DNA of 61,898 nt from Leptothoe kymatousa TAU-MAC 1615 (GTDB lineage Bacteria; Cyanobacteriota; Cyanobacteriia; Phormidesmidales; Phormidesmidaceae). The notes beneath the pieces are model-generated. The model saw only the letters and a program-made list of their open reading frames with translations, did no database searches and was not told where the DNA came from. A program made the translations under genes and the position numbers. The stretch is from the NCBI RefSeq assembly GCF_018739865.1, contig NZ_JADOER010000001.1:1-61898 (forward strand), read 5' to 3'. The stretch's first letter is position 1. Each line of letters begins with the position of its first letter. Shown here piece by piece: positions 1-9,656 of the stretch.

Positions 1-64
1 CTGTTAACAAAACCTTAGTGCCTGAATAGCTTTTCTGGCTATTTCTCTCGCTTTTCTGTCCGGA

Positions 65-961
65 CTATTGATTAATTGAAATTAAGATTGAGCTACTATC
101 AAGTGGCACTTGATGCTTGCGGAATTCATCTTCACTTACTTTTCGAGTTGTAGGAGCAACACTAATTTTCCCCTCAATGAGATTATTACCATTTATGAAA
201 AAGTAGTCACCATTTTCATCATATTGCGGTGTTGAGTGTAATCCATCTCCGATCCTGGAGCTGTGATACTTAAGCCGAGACACTTCCCAATGCTTGGGCA
301 CTTCGCCGAGCCACTCGACGCCGGAGTCTCTCATGGGGGCGGTGGGGTCGAGGCCCTTGGTGACCGCATGGGAAATCACTGCCTGCCGCTTTTCCTTCAG
401 CAGCTCGATCAGTCGCTCCTGCTCCGCGATCAAGGCGTCAATGCGAGTAGTCTCGTGATCGAGGAAGCGAGCGATTTGGATTTGTTCTGATACTGGAGGA
501 TAAGGAAGGTCTATCAAAACAAAATTTTGATAGTTTAAGTCCTGACCATCACGGATAAAGTTGGCTGTTGATTGCAATGCCTGAATGTAGTCTTCTGACT
601 TAAACAAGCGTTGGTAATAACCTAGAACGAGATCTTCTCTTGGCTTCAATACAACATACGAAGAACGAATTCCTCCATCAGTCCAAGCACGTTCTAACCC
701 TCCTTGAAAGCTTCGCATACTAATGACAAAGTCACCTACCTCTACGCGCTTTCTCTTGTCTAAGTGCTGGTTGAGTTGTACGACTCGCCTCCCTGCCAGA
801 CGCATAAATTCAGCCTGAGCAATAACACCATAATCCTGCGTAGCAGAAAGCTGCTTATCGCTTTCTGGTGCCCGTTCTTTTGACTCAGGAAAAAGGCGCT
901 TTGAAGGAAACATTTTCCAGCGATTTGGAAAGTCACACGGCCATTTAACTTTCATGCTCAT
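65..961 (-). CDS. hsdS: Type I restriction-modification specificity subunit HsdS, C-terminally truncated
   Basis: Specificity subunit that would direct the HsdM/HsdR complex to its DNA target. The 298 residues hold a first target-recognition domain (about 1-165) and the central conserved helical region (about 165-205, with RFLDHETTRIDALIAEQ). After the repeat phrase GVEWLGEVPKHW a second recognition domain starts and ends abruptly after SILISIN at residue 298. Full-length relatives usually have over 400 residues, so about a third is missing. The start is set by GGAGGT 7 nt upstream. After the stop, the +1 frame stays open for about 20 codons, so a frameshift or insertion is possible. It lies 55 bp after the DUF1016 gene, in the same direction as hsdM. 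Confidence 0.88.
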   Translation of the reverse strand: MSMKVKWPCDFPNRWKMFPSKRLFPESKERAPESDKQLSATQDYGVIAQAEFMRLAGRRVVQLNQHLDKRKRVEVGDFVISMRSFQGGLERAWTDGGIRSSYVVLKPREDLVLGYYQRLFKSEDYIQALQSTANFIRDGQDLNYQNFVLIDLPYPPVSEQIQIARFLDHETTRIDALIAEQERLIELLKEKRQAVISHAVTKGLDPTAPMRDSGVEWLGEVPKHWEVSRLKYHSSRIGDGLHSTPQYDENGDYFFINGNNLIEGKISVAPTTRKVSEDEFRKHQVPLDSSSILISINQ

Positions 962-1016
962 TGCCGCACCTCCACATCTGGAATTTGAGTTTTACACGCC
1001 TCATACCTCGGAAAGC

Positions 1017-2030
1017 TCATTCCCCCTCTCCTCCCACATTCAACGCATAAAACTCATGTAGCTTCGCCTGCAACAAGGCCTTATCCGGCAACTGCGTCTG
1101 ATACTCCGCAATCAACGCAGGCGACAACGACCGATTCAGCGCATACTCCACCACCTCATCATCCTTACTCGCACACAACAACACCCCAATCGCTACATTC
1201 TCATGGGGCTTCCGCGCATCCCGATCCAACGCTTCCAAATAAAAATTCAGCTTGCCCAAATACTCTGGCTCAAACCGTCCCACCTTTAGCTCCACCGCCA
1301 CCAGACAGTTTAGCCCCCGATGAAAAAATAGAAGATCTAACGCAAAGTCTCGCCCGCCTACCTGCACCGGATACTCCGACCCCACAAAACAAAAATCACG
1401 CCCCAACTCAATCAAAAAGTCCTGCAACTGCCGCAACAATGCCCGATGTAAATCTGCCTCCGTATGGCGCTCCGGTAAATCTAAAAACTCCAGCACATAG
1501 GCATCTCGAAACACATCCATCGCCGCCGGATGAGATTGTGTCACCGCTGGTGACACGTTTGCCGGATTCAACACCGTCCGCTCAAACAATGCCGCTTTCA
1601 ACTGCCGCTCCAGCTCCCGCTTCGACCACTTTTCCTGAATCGCCAGCCGCAGGTAAAATTCCCGCTCCTCAGGGCGTTTGCTTTGATTGACAATAATTAA
1701 ATTATGGGTCCAGGGCAATTGTCGCACCAGTGGTGCGACTTTTTCATCATCGTGGTAAGTCGCATAAAGCTTCCGCATTCGAAATAGGTTAGCCCGTGTA
1801 AACCCTCGCAACCCCGGCTGAGTCTGGGCCAAATAGTCCGCTAGCTGCTGCACCACCCCATCGCCCCATTCCGCCTGCTCCAGCTTCTGGCTAATGTAAG
1901 CCCCCACCTGCCAATACAGCTCCACTAGCTGCGTATTCGCAGTCTGGATGACCTTTTGTTTTGCCGTCTGGATCATCTCTGCCACTTCGACAAAGCTTTT
2001 CTCCATAGCAGGACTGAGCACGTCCGTCAT
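1017..2030 (-). CDS. DUF1016 / YhcG-type PD-(D/E)XK nuclease family protein
   Basis: A 337-aa protein with two parts: an N-terminal DUF1016 domain (about 10-150, with the LVELYWQVG and [12 protein letters not shown] phrases) and a C-terminal nuclease-fold domain (about 175-325). Asp232 and the Glu247-Leu-Lys249 pair (ELK) match a PD-(D/E)XK active site. Family members often sit inside type I restriction loci; their exact role is not settled. The start codon overlaps the hsdM stop as ATGA (2027-2030), so the two genes are probably translationally coupled, and hsdS follows 55 bp later. Being embedded between hsdM and hsdS suggests a function tied to the restriction system, which is inference. 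Confidence 0.88.
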   Translation of the reverse strand: MTDVLSPAMEKSFVEVAEMIQTAKQKVIQTANTQLVELYWQVGAYISQKLEQAEWGDGVVQQLADYLAQTQPGLRGFTRANLFRMRKLYATYHDDEKVAPLVRQLPWTHNLIIVNQSKRPEEREFYLRLAIQEKWSKRELERQLKAALFERTVLNPANVSPAVTQSHPAAMDVFRDAYVLEFLDLPERHTEADLHRALLRQLQDFLIELGRDFCFVGSEYPVQVGGRDFALDLLFFHRGLNCLVAVELKVGRFEPEYLGKLNFYLEALDRDARKPHENVAIGVLLCASKDDEVVEYALNRSLSPALIAEYQTQLPDKALLQAKLHEFYALNVGGEGE

Positions 2031-4015
2031 GCCGACAGCTCCTCAATCATCTGCTTAATCCGATCCGTACAAAGCTTCAAATCGCGGTCAATCTCCTCCA
2101 ACGGGCGCGGCGGCTCAAACACATAGAAATGCCGATTAAACGGAATCTCAAACCCGACAATGCCCACCTCACCATCCAGCTGATCGCATTTGCCCTGATC
2201 AATCCAGGCGTCGGGCACATGGGGCTTCACCTCCCGCTCAAAGTAGTCGGTGATCGACTCCCCCAAAGGCACATTTTCATAGTCCCGCAACCCCGTATCC
2301 GGCTCCGGCTCGCCCTTGGCCTTATCCTTAACCCGGCAAATATCCGCCTCAGGGTTACGCTCACCCAGGTTATTCAACAACGCCTTCAGCTGCGGTGCCT
2401 TTAGCTCCACATTCTGGGCCTTCAGTGCTGCCTTCAGCGCCTTGATAAACTTGCCCCGGTTGAGATGTATCGTTTCCCCATCCATCCCATTCAGTGCCGT
2501 AATCAAGCGGCTCTGCTCTTCCCCATCCAACTTTTGCATCTGCTTTTCCGCCAGGGCCGCCTTTACCCGCTCCTCCGTCACCTGAAACGCCAACTGCAAC
2601 GGACGCTCAATGGTAATGCGCCGATAGCCAAACGCCTCTATGGGAAAAATCTTACTCTTAGCCGTTTCCTCAAATCGCCCGTAGATCCGCACCAGGTCCT
2701 CAATCTGCTCCTCGTTCAGGTACTGGCGCTTACTTCCCAAGGACTTTCGCATCTTGCTGAAATGCTCGGTGCCATCAATCAGCTGCACCTTCCCCCGGCG
2801 GGTCTGCGGCTTATGGTTCGACAACACCCACACATAGGTGGCAATGCCCGTGTTGTAAAACATATCCGTGGGCAGGGCCACAATCGCCTCCACCAGGTCA
2901 TTTTGCAGCAGGTAGCGACGAATTTCCGATTCTCCGCTGCCCGCCCCACCGGTAAACAACGGCGACCCATTGAGAATGATGCCAATGCGCGATCCGCCAT
3001 CACGGGGATCTCGCATTTTGCTTACCAGATGCAGCAAAAACAGCAGCGACCCATCCGACACACGGGGCAACCCCGGTCCAAAACGCCCATCAAAGCCCCG
3101 CTGCTGGTGCTCATCGGTCACCTGCTTTTTTACCTTTTTCCACTCCACCCCAAAGGGCGGATTACTGAGCATAAAGTCAAAGTGTTCAGAGGCCAGCTTA
3201 TCTTCGGAGAGGGTATTGCCCAGCTTGATATTGCTAACCTTCTGCCCCTTGATTAGCATGTCGGCTTTGCAGATAGCGTAGGACTCCGGATTCAGTTCCT
3301 GGCCATGCAGCGAGACCGTTACCTGCTCACCAATCTCCTGGATGTATTCATCCCCCTCCGACAGAAAGCCCCCCGTACCTGCCGTGGGGTCGTAAATAGT
3401 AACAATGCTATTGGGCTTAAGCTTGTCATCCTGCCCCGTCATTACCAGGGACGTGGTCAGGCGTACGATATCGCGAGGGGTGAAGTGTTCCCCCGCCGTT
3501 TCGTTAGAACTTTCAGCAAACTCGCGAATCAGCTCTTCAAAGATAAGGCCCATGCCAAAATTTGAGATGTGCTGGGGGCTGAGATCGGTGGCCGCAAACC
3601 GCTGCACTACTTGGAAAAGCAGATTGCTAGCTGCTAGCTGCTGCACAAACTCCTCAAACCGGAAATGCTCAAAAATTTCCCGTGCATCGCTGCTAAAAGA
3701 CTGCACATAGCTCATCAGGTCGTCTGCCGTCTGAGTGTCCGATAGCGTGCCCATGGTCAGAGGTGAAGCATTGTAAAACTGCTGTTTTGCCGCCCGCAGC
3801 AATAGCTTTTCCCGCACCTGGTCAGGCTTATCCTGATGCTTCTTAGCAGCATTCAGCACCGCTTGCTTGGTGGGCTCCATCACGCATTCCAGCCGTCGCA
3901 GCAAGGTAAACGGCAAAATGATGCGGCCATACTGAGATTGCTTAAAATCACCCCGCAGCAGCTCCGCGATTGACCAGAGAAATTTAGCAATTTGAGCATG
4001 GTTGATCGGATTCAT
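2027..4015 (-). CDS. hsdM: Type I restriction-modification DNA methyltransferase subunit HsdM
   Basis: N6-adenine methyltransferase subunit, 662 aa. An N-terminal helical HsdM domain (about 5-145) is followed by GEHFTPR at 175-181, the SAM-binding motif DPTAGTGG at 209-216 and the catalytic NPPF at 285-288, all in the expected order. The C-terminal part (about 480-660) is charged and carries the WIDQ/ANxxxLDG-type tail seen in longer HsdM proteins. It heads the minus-strand operon and overlaps the DUF1016 gene by four bases. No hsdR is present in the window, so it would have to lie beyond position 1 or be absent. The ribosome-binding site before 4015 is weak. Confidence 0.95.
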   Translation of the reverse strand: MNPINHAQIAKFLWSIAELLRGDFKQSQYGRIILPFTLLRRLECVMEPTKQAVLNAAKKHQDKPDQVREKLLLRAAKQQFYNASPLTMGTLSDTQTADDLMSYVQSFSSDAREIFEHFRFEEFVQQLAASNLLFQVVQRFAATDLSPQHISNFGMGLIFEELIREFAESSNETAGEHFTPRDIVRLTTSLVMTGQDDKLKPNSIVTIYDPTAGTGGFLSEGDEYIQEIGEQVTVSLHGQELNPESYAICKADMLIKGQKVSNIKLGNTLSEDKLASEHFDFMLSNPPFGVEWKKVKKQVTDEHQQRGFDGRFGPGLPRVSDGSLLFLLHLVSKMRDPRDGGSRIGIILNGSPLFTGGAGSGESEIRRYLLQNDLVEAIVALPTDMFYNTGIATYVWVLSNHKPQTRRGKVQLIDGTEHFSKMRKSLGSKRQYLNEEQIEDLVRIYGRFEETAKSKIFPIEAFGYRRITIERPLQLAFQVTEERVKAALAEKQMQKLDGEEQSRLITALNGMDGETIHLNRGKFIKALKAALKAQNVELKAPQLKALLNNLGERNPEADICRVKDKAKGEPEPDTGLRDYENVPLGESITDYFEREVKPHVPDAWIDQGKCDQLDGEVGIVGFEIPFNRHFYVFEPPRPLEEIDRDLKLCTDRIKQMIEELSA

Positions 4016-4064
4016 TCGTTAGTCGCAAAATGAGCTTTACAGCAATTGGCCAAGGGTAAGGTCT

Positions 4065-4130
4065 AAAAACCGTAATAGTAGTCCTTGTAATAGCAGCTCT
4101 GTGAATTCTGCCAGTAAATATACGGTTTTT
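4065..4130. repeat. Inverted repeat with T-rich end, intergenic
   Basis: AAAAACCGTA at 4065-4074 pairs perfectly with TACGGTTTTT at 4121-4130; the right arm runs into a T-rich stretch. It lies between the divergent hsdM and ABC-2 permease genes (gap 4016-4255). It could be the end of a short transcript or an attenuator before the permease gene. The 46-nt loop makes a simple terminator unlikely. Confidence 0.45.
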
Positions 4131-4255
4131 CTTCAGTAATAAGCACGTATCCGAGATGATTTGCCATACACAGTACTGATAAATCGATCTCTAATCCTTG
4201 GGTTAAGGAGCTTTAAAAGCCATCATGGAAAGGCGACCACCCCTTCTAGATCTGT

Positions 4256-5029
4256 ATGCTCAACCTGCTTATCGGCGAAATAAAACGTACCTGGATTCAA
4301 TTTATCCGGTATCCCAGCGAAATCATTGGCGGTGTGGTGATCATCACCACCGTTTTCTACGGTTTATTTATCAGCGCCCAATATATGGCGGGTCCCGCCA
4401 TGAACTTTGGCGATCGCCTCGATTCCGTCGTCGTCGGCTATGTCCTCTGGACGTTAGCGCTCTACATCGTCAACGACATTGCTTTTAATATTCAATCAGA
4501 GGCCCAGACCGGTACGCTGGAACAAATTTTTCTATCGCCGTTTGCCGCCCCAAAAATCTTTTTTGCCCGGGCGGTGGCTAGCCTAGCCCTGCGCATGACC
4601 ATCATTGTGCTGATCCTGTTTATCCTTATGGGCATTACGGGGAGCAAACTGTCGTTTCCGCTGGGGCTAATTTTGCCGCTATTAACCCTGCTTATGGCGG
4701 CCTACGGTTTAGCCTTTATCATGGGTTCCTGCGCGCTAATCTTCAAAAGGGTGCAACAGATTTTGCCCATTTTTCAGTTTGCCCTATTGTTTTTATTAGC
4801 CGCACCTACCGAAGAATGGAGTGGCCAAGCCAAAATAGTCGCTAACTTTCTACCCATGTTGCCCAGCACTGGGCTGTTGCGAGATCTGATGGCCCGTGGA
4901 GAGGGATTGGATATTGTGATGTTGGGTATAGCGCTAGTTAACGGGCTAGCCTATTTTGGGTTGGGGTTAGTTGTTTTTGGTTGGGCCGAACGGCAGGCAA
5001 AACGCAAAGGCATTTTAGGTGGATATTAA
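4256..5029 (+). CDS. ABC-2 type transporter permease
   Basis: Membrane permease of the ABC-2 (DrrB/NodJ-like) export family, 257 aa with about six hydrophobic segments. The phrase EAQTGTLEQIFLSP after the second segment is the family hallmark. An in-frame stop at 4247 makes ATG 4256 the first usable start, although no good Shine-Dalgarno precedes it. No ATPase gene is adjacent. The DrrA-like ATPase at 11554-12534, 6.5 kb away on the same strand, is the obvious candidate partner (inference). The substrate cannot be told from sequence. Confidence 0.9.
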   Translation: MLNLLIGEIKRTWIQFIRYPSEIIGGVVIITTVFYGLFISAQYMAGPAMNFGDRLDSVVVGYVLWTLALYIVNDIAFNIQSEAQTGTLEQIFLSPFAAPKIFFARAVASLALRMTIIVLILFILMGITGSKLSFPLGLILPLLTLLMAAYGLAFIMGSCALIFKRVQQILPIFQFALLFLLAAPTEEWSGQAKIVANFLPMLPSTGLLRDLMARGEGLDIVMLGIALVNGLAYFGLGLVVFGWAERQAKRKGILGGY

Positions 5030-5109
5030 AGGGGACAGTATGTAGTAAATGACGCTGCACTGCACAATTGTTTGTTCTAACCTAAGTTCACTCGTATCGC
5101 AGGTAAGCT

Positions 5110-5733
5110 ATGACATTCTGGGCTGGATGGTTCACGGTATTTGTTGTGGGGTTGGTAGCCGTCATCACCCCCGGCCCAGATTTTGCCCTCACCTTGCGCA
5201 GTAGTTTGGCCTATTCCCGTCGGGCGGGCATATTCACCGCAGTGGGCATTGGTCTGGGTAACACTATCCATGCCACTTACTGCCTGATTGGCATCGGGGC
5301 TATCATTTCCCAGTCAATCCTGTTGTTTAATGCCATTAAGCTACTGGGGGCTGGATATCTGATTTACCTGGGGTTAAGGTCTCTCCAGGCAAAGCCCGTT
5401 AAGGCTGACTCATTTCAAGACCATCGTCGCATTGTCAGTGCCTTTGCCGCATTTCGATTAGGGCTGTTGGGAAATTTACTCAACCCAAAAGCTACCTTGT
5501 TTTTCCTGGCGCTATTTACCCAAATTGTTCAGCCTGGGACACCGCTGATGGCCCAGGCGATTTACGGTGGCACGGTGGCGCTACAGTCGCTGGTGTGGTT
5601 TGTCTTGGTAGCATTGTTTATTTCCCAGGGCTGGATCAAGCAATTGCTGATCAAAGTATCCCACTGGCTAGAGCGGATGACGGGGGCCGTACTTATCTTG
5701 TTAGGCTTACGCTTAGCGGTGGCCGAACGCTAG
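5110..5733 (+). CDS. LysE/RhtB family amino-acid exporter
   Basis: Inner-membrane exporter of 207 aa with about six membrane segments. The N-terminal ITPGPDFALTLRSSLAYSRR region, with the Pro-Gly-Pro-Asp motif, and the later GLLGNLLNPKATLFF are diagnostic of the LysE/RhtB/CmaU superfamily. Members export amino acids such as homoserine, threonine or lysine; the substrate here is unknown. It starts 80 bp after the ABC-2 permease. Its stop codon overlaps the stop codon of the convergent glycosyltransferase gene (5730-5733), so there is no room for a separate terminator. Confidence 0.92.
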   Translation: MTFWAGWFTVFVVGLVAVITPGPDFALTLRSSLAYSRRAGIFTAVGIGLGNTIHATYCLIGIGAIISQSILLFNAIKLLGAGYLIYLGLRSLQAKPVKADSFQDHRRIVSAFAAFRLGLLGNLLNPKATLFFLALFTQIVQPGTPLMAQAIYGGTVALQSLVWFVLVALFISQGWIKQLLIKVSHWLERMTGAVLILLGLRLAVAER

Positions 5734-7190
5734 CGGGATTGAAACATGCTGAGGCTAAAGGTGTAGCCATAGCCTGTCAGGAATAGGACCAAAAACGGTA
5801 GGGACAGATAATGGTGGTTGAGGAATGCGATCGCAATTGTCACCATTAAATACACCACCATGGTGAGTTCCAAATAGGGCACCCAGTTTTTGGCCGCTCG
5901 ATATTTCCTATCGATCCATCGTTCCGTTGTGGTAACAATGCCGTGCTTGGGGGTGCGCACAAAATCATTGTTGGTGCCGATGAGGCCGTCGCATACCGCT
6001 AAGGACTGGTTAATACTCAGACCAATGCCCACCCCCATCATCAGCATCAGGTTGCGCACCAGCTGCCAGGATATCCATTTATCCTCTGGTTGGCGCTGGG
6101 CAATTAGATAAAAGCTAATTAAACTCAGGCTGGTAATGAGTGAAATTGGCACATGGAAAAATAGCGCATATTGCCAACTGTAGGGCGTTACATAGAGCTG
6201 ATAGGGCAGGGCGAGAAACAACAATAACAACATTAGCAAGTAGTTGAAATTGTTAGTTAGGTGAAAAAAGGCTTCCCATTTAATATGGAGGGGAAAGTCG
6301 GCCCGTAGTATGGATGGTAACAACAGCTTGGCTACCTGGCTAGAGCCCTTGGCCCAGCGAAACTGTTGCGACTTAAACGAGTTCATTTCCATGGGCAGCT
6401 CGGCGGGTACTTGGATCTCGGGCATGTAAATACACCGCCAGCCGCACATTTGAGCCCGATAAGACAGGTCTAAATCTTCTGTTACTGTTGAATGTTGCCA
6501 GCCCCCGGCATCCACAATGGCGGCGGCGCGCCAGATGCCTGCGGTGCCGTTAAAGTTAAAAAAACAGCCGGTGCGGCTGCGAGATGTTTGCTCGGCAACA
6601 AAATGACCGTCTAACATTAGGGCCTGCAGTTCTGTTAGGGCCGAATAGCCCCGGTTGAGATGGCCCCACCGGGCCTGCACCATGCCCACCGATGGGTCTG
6701 AAAAATGATGCACCATTTTTAATAAGGTGTCTGGGACGGGAACAAAGTCGGCATCAAAAATTGCCACTAGTTCTCCCTGGGCCTGGTCGAGACCGTGGGC
6801 CAGGGCTCCGGCTTTAAAGCCTTGGCGCTGCTGGCGATGGATATGGTGAATATTGGGATTTTGGGTCTGGAGCTGTGCCACCATTTGTTGGCATACAAGC
6901 CGGGTTTCATCGGTGGAGTCGTCTAGCACCTGCACTTCTAGCTTGTCTTGGGGATAGTTGAGCTGGGCTACGGCAGTTAAGAGCCGTTTTACCACATTGA
7001 TTTCGTTAAAGATGGGCAGCTGCACCGTGATGGTGGGTAAATCGACATCGGAGAAATAACGCTGGGGCTGGGGGGTGCGATGGCGATGGTGATAAAACCG
7101 CCAAATGATCAGCAGGCGATGGCAGCTGTATAGGCCGATGATGCATAGCAGTAGGTCATAGGCATTGGTAACCATGGTGGACAGGGGCAT
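5730..7190 (-). CDS. Membrane family 2 glycosyltransferase (cellulose synthase/CslA-like)
   Basis: Inner-membrane glycosyltransferase of 486 aa. A membrane helix at about 10-30 precedes a GT2 domain with LDDSTDET (Asp90/Asp91), the metal-binding DAD at 146-148, the catalytic-base region TED at 237-239, and QQFRW at 275-279. This D, DxD, TED, Q(Q/R)xRW set marks processive beta-glycosyltransferases. Four or five more membrane helices follow (about 310-480). The likely role is synthesis of a beta-linked extracellular polysaccharide (glucan or mannan type); the sugar cannot be assigned. No PilZ domain or partner synthase genes are adjacent. Confidence 0.9.
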   Translation of the reverse strand: MPLSTMVTNAYDLLLCIIGLYSCHRLLIIWRFYHHRHRTPQPQRYFSDVDLPTITVQLPIFNEINVVKRLLTAVAQLNYPQDKLEVQVLDDSTDETRLVCQQMVAQLQTQNPNIHHIHRQQRQGFKAGALAHGLDQAQGELVAIFDADFVPVPDTLLKMVHHFSDPSVGMVQARWGHLNRGYSALTELQALMLDGHFVAEQTSRSRTGCFFNFNGTAGIWRAAAIVDAGGWQHSTVTEDLDLSYRAQMCGWRCIYMPEIQVPAELPMEMNSFKSQQFRWAKGSSQVAKLLLPSILRADFPLHIKWEAFFHLTNNFNYLLMLLLLFLALPYQLYVTPYSWQYALFFHVPISLITSLSLISFYLIAQRQPEDKWISWQLVRNLMLMMGVGIGLSINQSLAVCDGLIGTNNDFVRTPKHGIVTTTERWIDRKYRAAKNWVPYLELTMVVYLMVTIAIAFLNHHYLSLPFLVLFLTGYGYTFSLSMFQSR

Positions 7191-7337
7191 GGTGTTAGAA
7201 ATCTGCGGTTAATGGGGGTGCAGGGGTATTATATTTGGCAAAATTATGAACTGCCTGGTTAGAAAATGAGTACCAGATAAATAACTGTGCTGCTGCTGGT
7301 TTACATCGGCAACGGTTGTTCTAGTCCAGGCGATGTT

Positions 7338-8690
7338 ATGGATATTATTTTTGGCCTGTTAATGGCCTTTGTTTTTTTATTGCTGAGTGTGCTCCACGGT
7401 GTGGCGCTGGTGTGGCCCTTGGGGGCTGCGATCGCACTGTTTATCCTCATCCATCTGCGTCGCGGCTATTCCCTGGCCACCCTATGTCGCTTTTGCTGGC
7501 AGGGGGCCAAACAAGCTTGGCCCGTGTTTAGCATTTTGATGCTCATCGGTGCCCTAATGGGTACATGGCTGGCCGCCGGTACCGTACCCGCGCTGGTATA
7601 TTACGGCACCCAGCTAATCCATCCACACTATTTTATTCTGTGTGCCTTTATTCTGTCGGCCCTAGTATCCACACTCATCGGCACCTCCTTTGGGGCCGCC
7701 GGTACCATCGGCCTAGCGCTGATGATTATGGCCCGCAGTGCCGGCATCGAAAACGTCGATATTGTGGCCGGTGCCATTATTGCGGGCACCTACGTGGGGG
7801 ATCGCTGTTCGCCACTGTCATCCAGCGCCTATCTCGTCGCCATGGTGACCAAAACCCCCATCTATCAAAACCTCAAGCAGATGTTGCTAACGTCACTGTT
7901 GCCCCTGGCGCTGACGTTGCTGATCTATGGCGTCCTTTCCTGGTTTTATCCCCTAGAAATCTCTCAGCCATCGCAGATCAGCCGACATCTGGCCGCTGCC
8001 TTCAATCTGACGGCCATTACGCTGCTACCCGCTTTCCTAGTGTTGCTGCTGGCTAGCCTGCGGGTAAACGTAAAACTGACCATCATTTTGGGATGGATTG
8101 TCGCGGCCTGGTTAGGGATTGGGGTGCAAAACTATGGCCTAGGAGATATCATCCGCTTTACCCTATGGGGCTTTACCATCGATAACCACACCGAACTCGC
8201 CACTATTTTAGTGGGGGGTGGCCTGTGGCCCATGCTCAAGGTGTGTGCCGTTGTGTTGTTGTCCACCACCCTGTCGGGGTTGTTAACGGGAACCCAGAGT
8301 TTAGAACGGGTGGGGCGTTGGCTGCGGGTGGCGCGTCAACAGCGCACCCTCTTTGCCGGCACCTCTCTGATTAGCCTAATGGCCGGTGCCTTTGGCTGCA
8401 CCCAGACGATTACCATTTTGCTGACCCATCAGCTCGTCGCCCCTGAGTATCGCAGACGGGGCTATGGAAATCAGCAGGTGGCCATCGACCTAGAAAATAC
8501 AGCCGTTGTCCTTGCCCCATTAATTCCTTGGAACATTGCCGGATTAGTCCCGGCCACATTGTTAATGGCTGGCCCTGGTTTTATCCCCTTTGCGGTGTAC
8601 CTCTATCTCGTGCCCCTGTGCAATTGGTTGTGGCCTAGCCGGTTAGACGCTCTGCCAATATCCACCATGGCCAACGTATCCAACGGTTAG
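7338..8690 (+). CDS. nhaC: NhaC-family Na+/H+ antiporter
   Basis: A 450-aa membrane protein with about eleven hydrophobic segments. LIGTSFGAAGTIG and GDRCSPLSSS are the signature half-repeats of the NhaC family, and ENTAVVLAPLIPWNIAG near the C terminus is the matching second half. It would exchange Na+ (or another small cation or anion) for protons at the plasma membrane. I prefer ATG 7338 (MDIIFGLLMAF), which starts directly with the first helix, over an in-frame GTG at 7287, which would add 17 unrelated residues. Confidence 0.9.
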   Translation: MDIIFGLLMAFVFLLLSVLHGVALVWPLGAAIALFILIHLRRGYSLATLCRFCWQGAKQAWPVFSILMLIGALMGTWLAAGTVPALVYYGTQLIHPHYFILCAFILSALVSTLIGTSFGAAGTIGLALMIMARSAGIENVDIVAGAIIAGTYVGDRCSPLSSSAYLVAMVTKTPIYQNLKQMLLTSLLPLALTLLIYGVLSWFYPLEISQPSQISRHLAAAFNLTAITLLPAFLVLLLASLRVNVKLTIILGWIVAAWLGIGVQNYGLGDIIRFTLWGFTIDNHTELATILVGGGLWPMLKVCAVVLLSTTLSGLLTGTQSLERVGRWLRVARQQRTLFAGTSLISLMAGAFGCTQTITILLTHQLVAPEYRRRGYGNQQVAIDLENTAVVLAPLIPWNIAGLVPATLLMAGPGFIPFAVYLYLVPLCNWLWPSRLDALPISTMANVSNG

Positions 8691-8722
8691 CGCTGAGCGG
8701 CAACTGAGCCTAGGCCCGCTGG

Positions 8723-9136
8723 CTAGCCCATCGAGTGTGAGTCACGTTCATTCGCCATGGCCTGGCTAGAATATGCCGGCGTATTGGGCTGGTCAAAACC
8801 AATGCTAGTGGGTTCAAAGCCAACGTTAGGTTGTTCAAAACCCACATTGGTGGTTGGTCGATCGTAAACCCCAAAACGTCTAAAGAATCGACGCCAGGCT
8901 TTAGAGATTAACCATGCTCCAACTAGGGCAGGAATGACGAAAATAGCGATGGTGAGATTGGCAGAATGTTCACCTTCTAAAATTTTCGACTGCAAAATAA
9001 TTAGAATTCTAGCGGGGCCAGTTTCTGTGGATACCCAATGCACAATGACGGCCATGCAAAAGCCGAAGAAGGCAAGGGGTAGAAAACAGCCGAGATTTTG
9101 TAACCAGTCTTTTAGGATTGGATGCATGCTTGTCAT
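8723..9136 (-). CDS. Small two-helix membrane protein with a repeated C-terminal tail
   Basis: Not recognised as a named family. The 137 residues show two membrane segments (about 15-35 and 62-80), then a basic stretch (RRFFRRFG), then a short tandem repeat at about 95-118 reading NVGFEQP, NVGFEPT, SIGFDQP. The tail ends in polar residues and has no domain I know. The second Met (residue 4) is an equally good start. It converges on the NhaC gene, with stops 33 bp apart, and a long gene-free region lies upstream. Confidence 0.65.
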   Translation of the reverse strand: MTSMHPILKDWLQNLGCFLPLAFFGFCMAVIVHWVSTETGPARILIILQSKILEGEHSANLTIAIFVIPALVGAWLISKAWRRFFRRFGVYDRPTTNVGFEQPNVGFEPTSIGFDQPNTPAYSSQAMANERDSHSMG

Positions 9137-9509
9137 GGGATACAGACCCGCATAAGTGAGTATCGATAACGAAGGGACTTTGGAGCTGTTAAGAAACTAC
9201 CTCACGGTTTAATCCTGAAAGGCTTGTTAAGCCATGATTTCAAGCCCATGATTTGAATTTCTGACAAGCCCTTTATACCTACAACCTTCCCGTAAATCTT
9301 CTTAAATCCAGGACTTTTGATGTGGCGTCCTTTACTGCGTACAATTCTACGTATTTTTAGGTAATAGCTGTTAGGGTTTGTTGTTTTTGTTGACTCTCTT
9401 TAATGCGGCTAAGCCTTGTGTAGATTGGCTTTTGCAGATGAAGTTAACTACAATAAGCTTCTGTGACTCATCGATGAAATTTATTTAAAGTAGATTACTG
9501 AGATTCAAA

Positions 9510-9523
9510 GTATCTTTTCTTAC
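9510..9523. promoter_or_regulatory. GTA-N8-TAC sequence, possible NtcA box (weak)
   Basis: GTA (9510-9512), eight bases, TAC (9521-9523) match the NtcA consensus. On the plus strand no TAN3T hexamer sits at the proper spacing. On the minus strand TTAAAT lies 21 nt away. Motifs of this length occur by chance every few kilobases, so this is weak unless a transcript starts nearby. Confidence 0.2.
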
Positions 9524-9621
9524 AGCCGTTTGTTGTCTGTTTTTTGGTCATATGCCCCCCAGGTCAGGCTTCTGGCTACGACATTGTGCCGATGCCGAAA
9601 ACGGTGCTATGGGTTTAATAG

Positions 9622-9656
9622 ATGTCGTTGCTGATGGAAAGGGGCAGCAACGACAT
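9622..9656. repeat. Perfect 12-bp inverted repeat (hairpin)
   Basis: ATGTCGTTGCTG (9622-9633) and CAGCAACGACAT (9645-9656) pair perfectly around an 11-nt loop. No T-run follows on either strand, so it is not a typical intrinsic terminator. It may be a stem in an unannotated RNA. Confidence 0.6.

Noticed and set aside
2465..3256. Open frame of 263 codons antisense to hsdM
   Set aside because: No conserved features; hsdM motifs on the opposite strand explain the DNA.
4225..4488. 87-codon frame starting after AAGGAG and overlapping the ABC-2 permease start
   Set aside because: Its product has no hydrophobic or conserved pattern, and the permease frame clearly continues the family; the AAGGAG spacing (14 nt) is poor.
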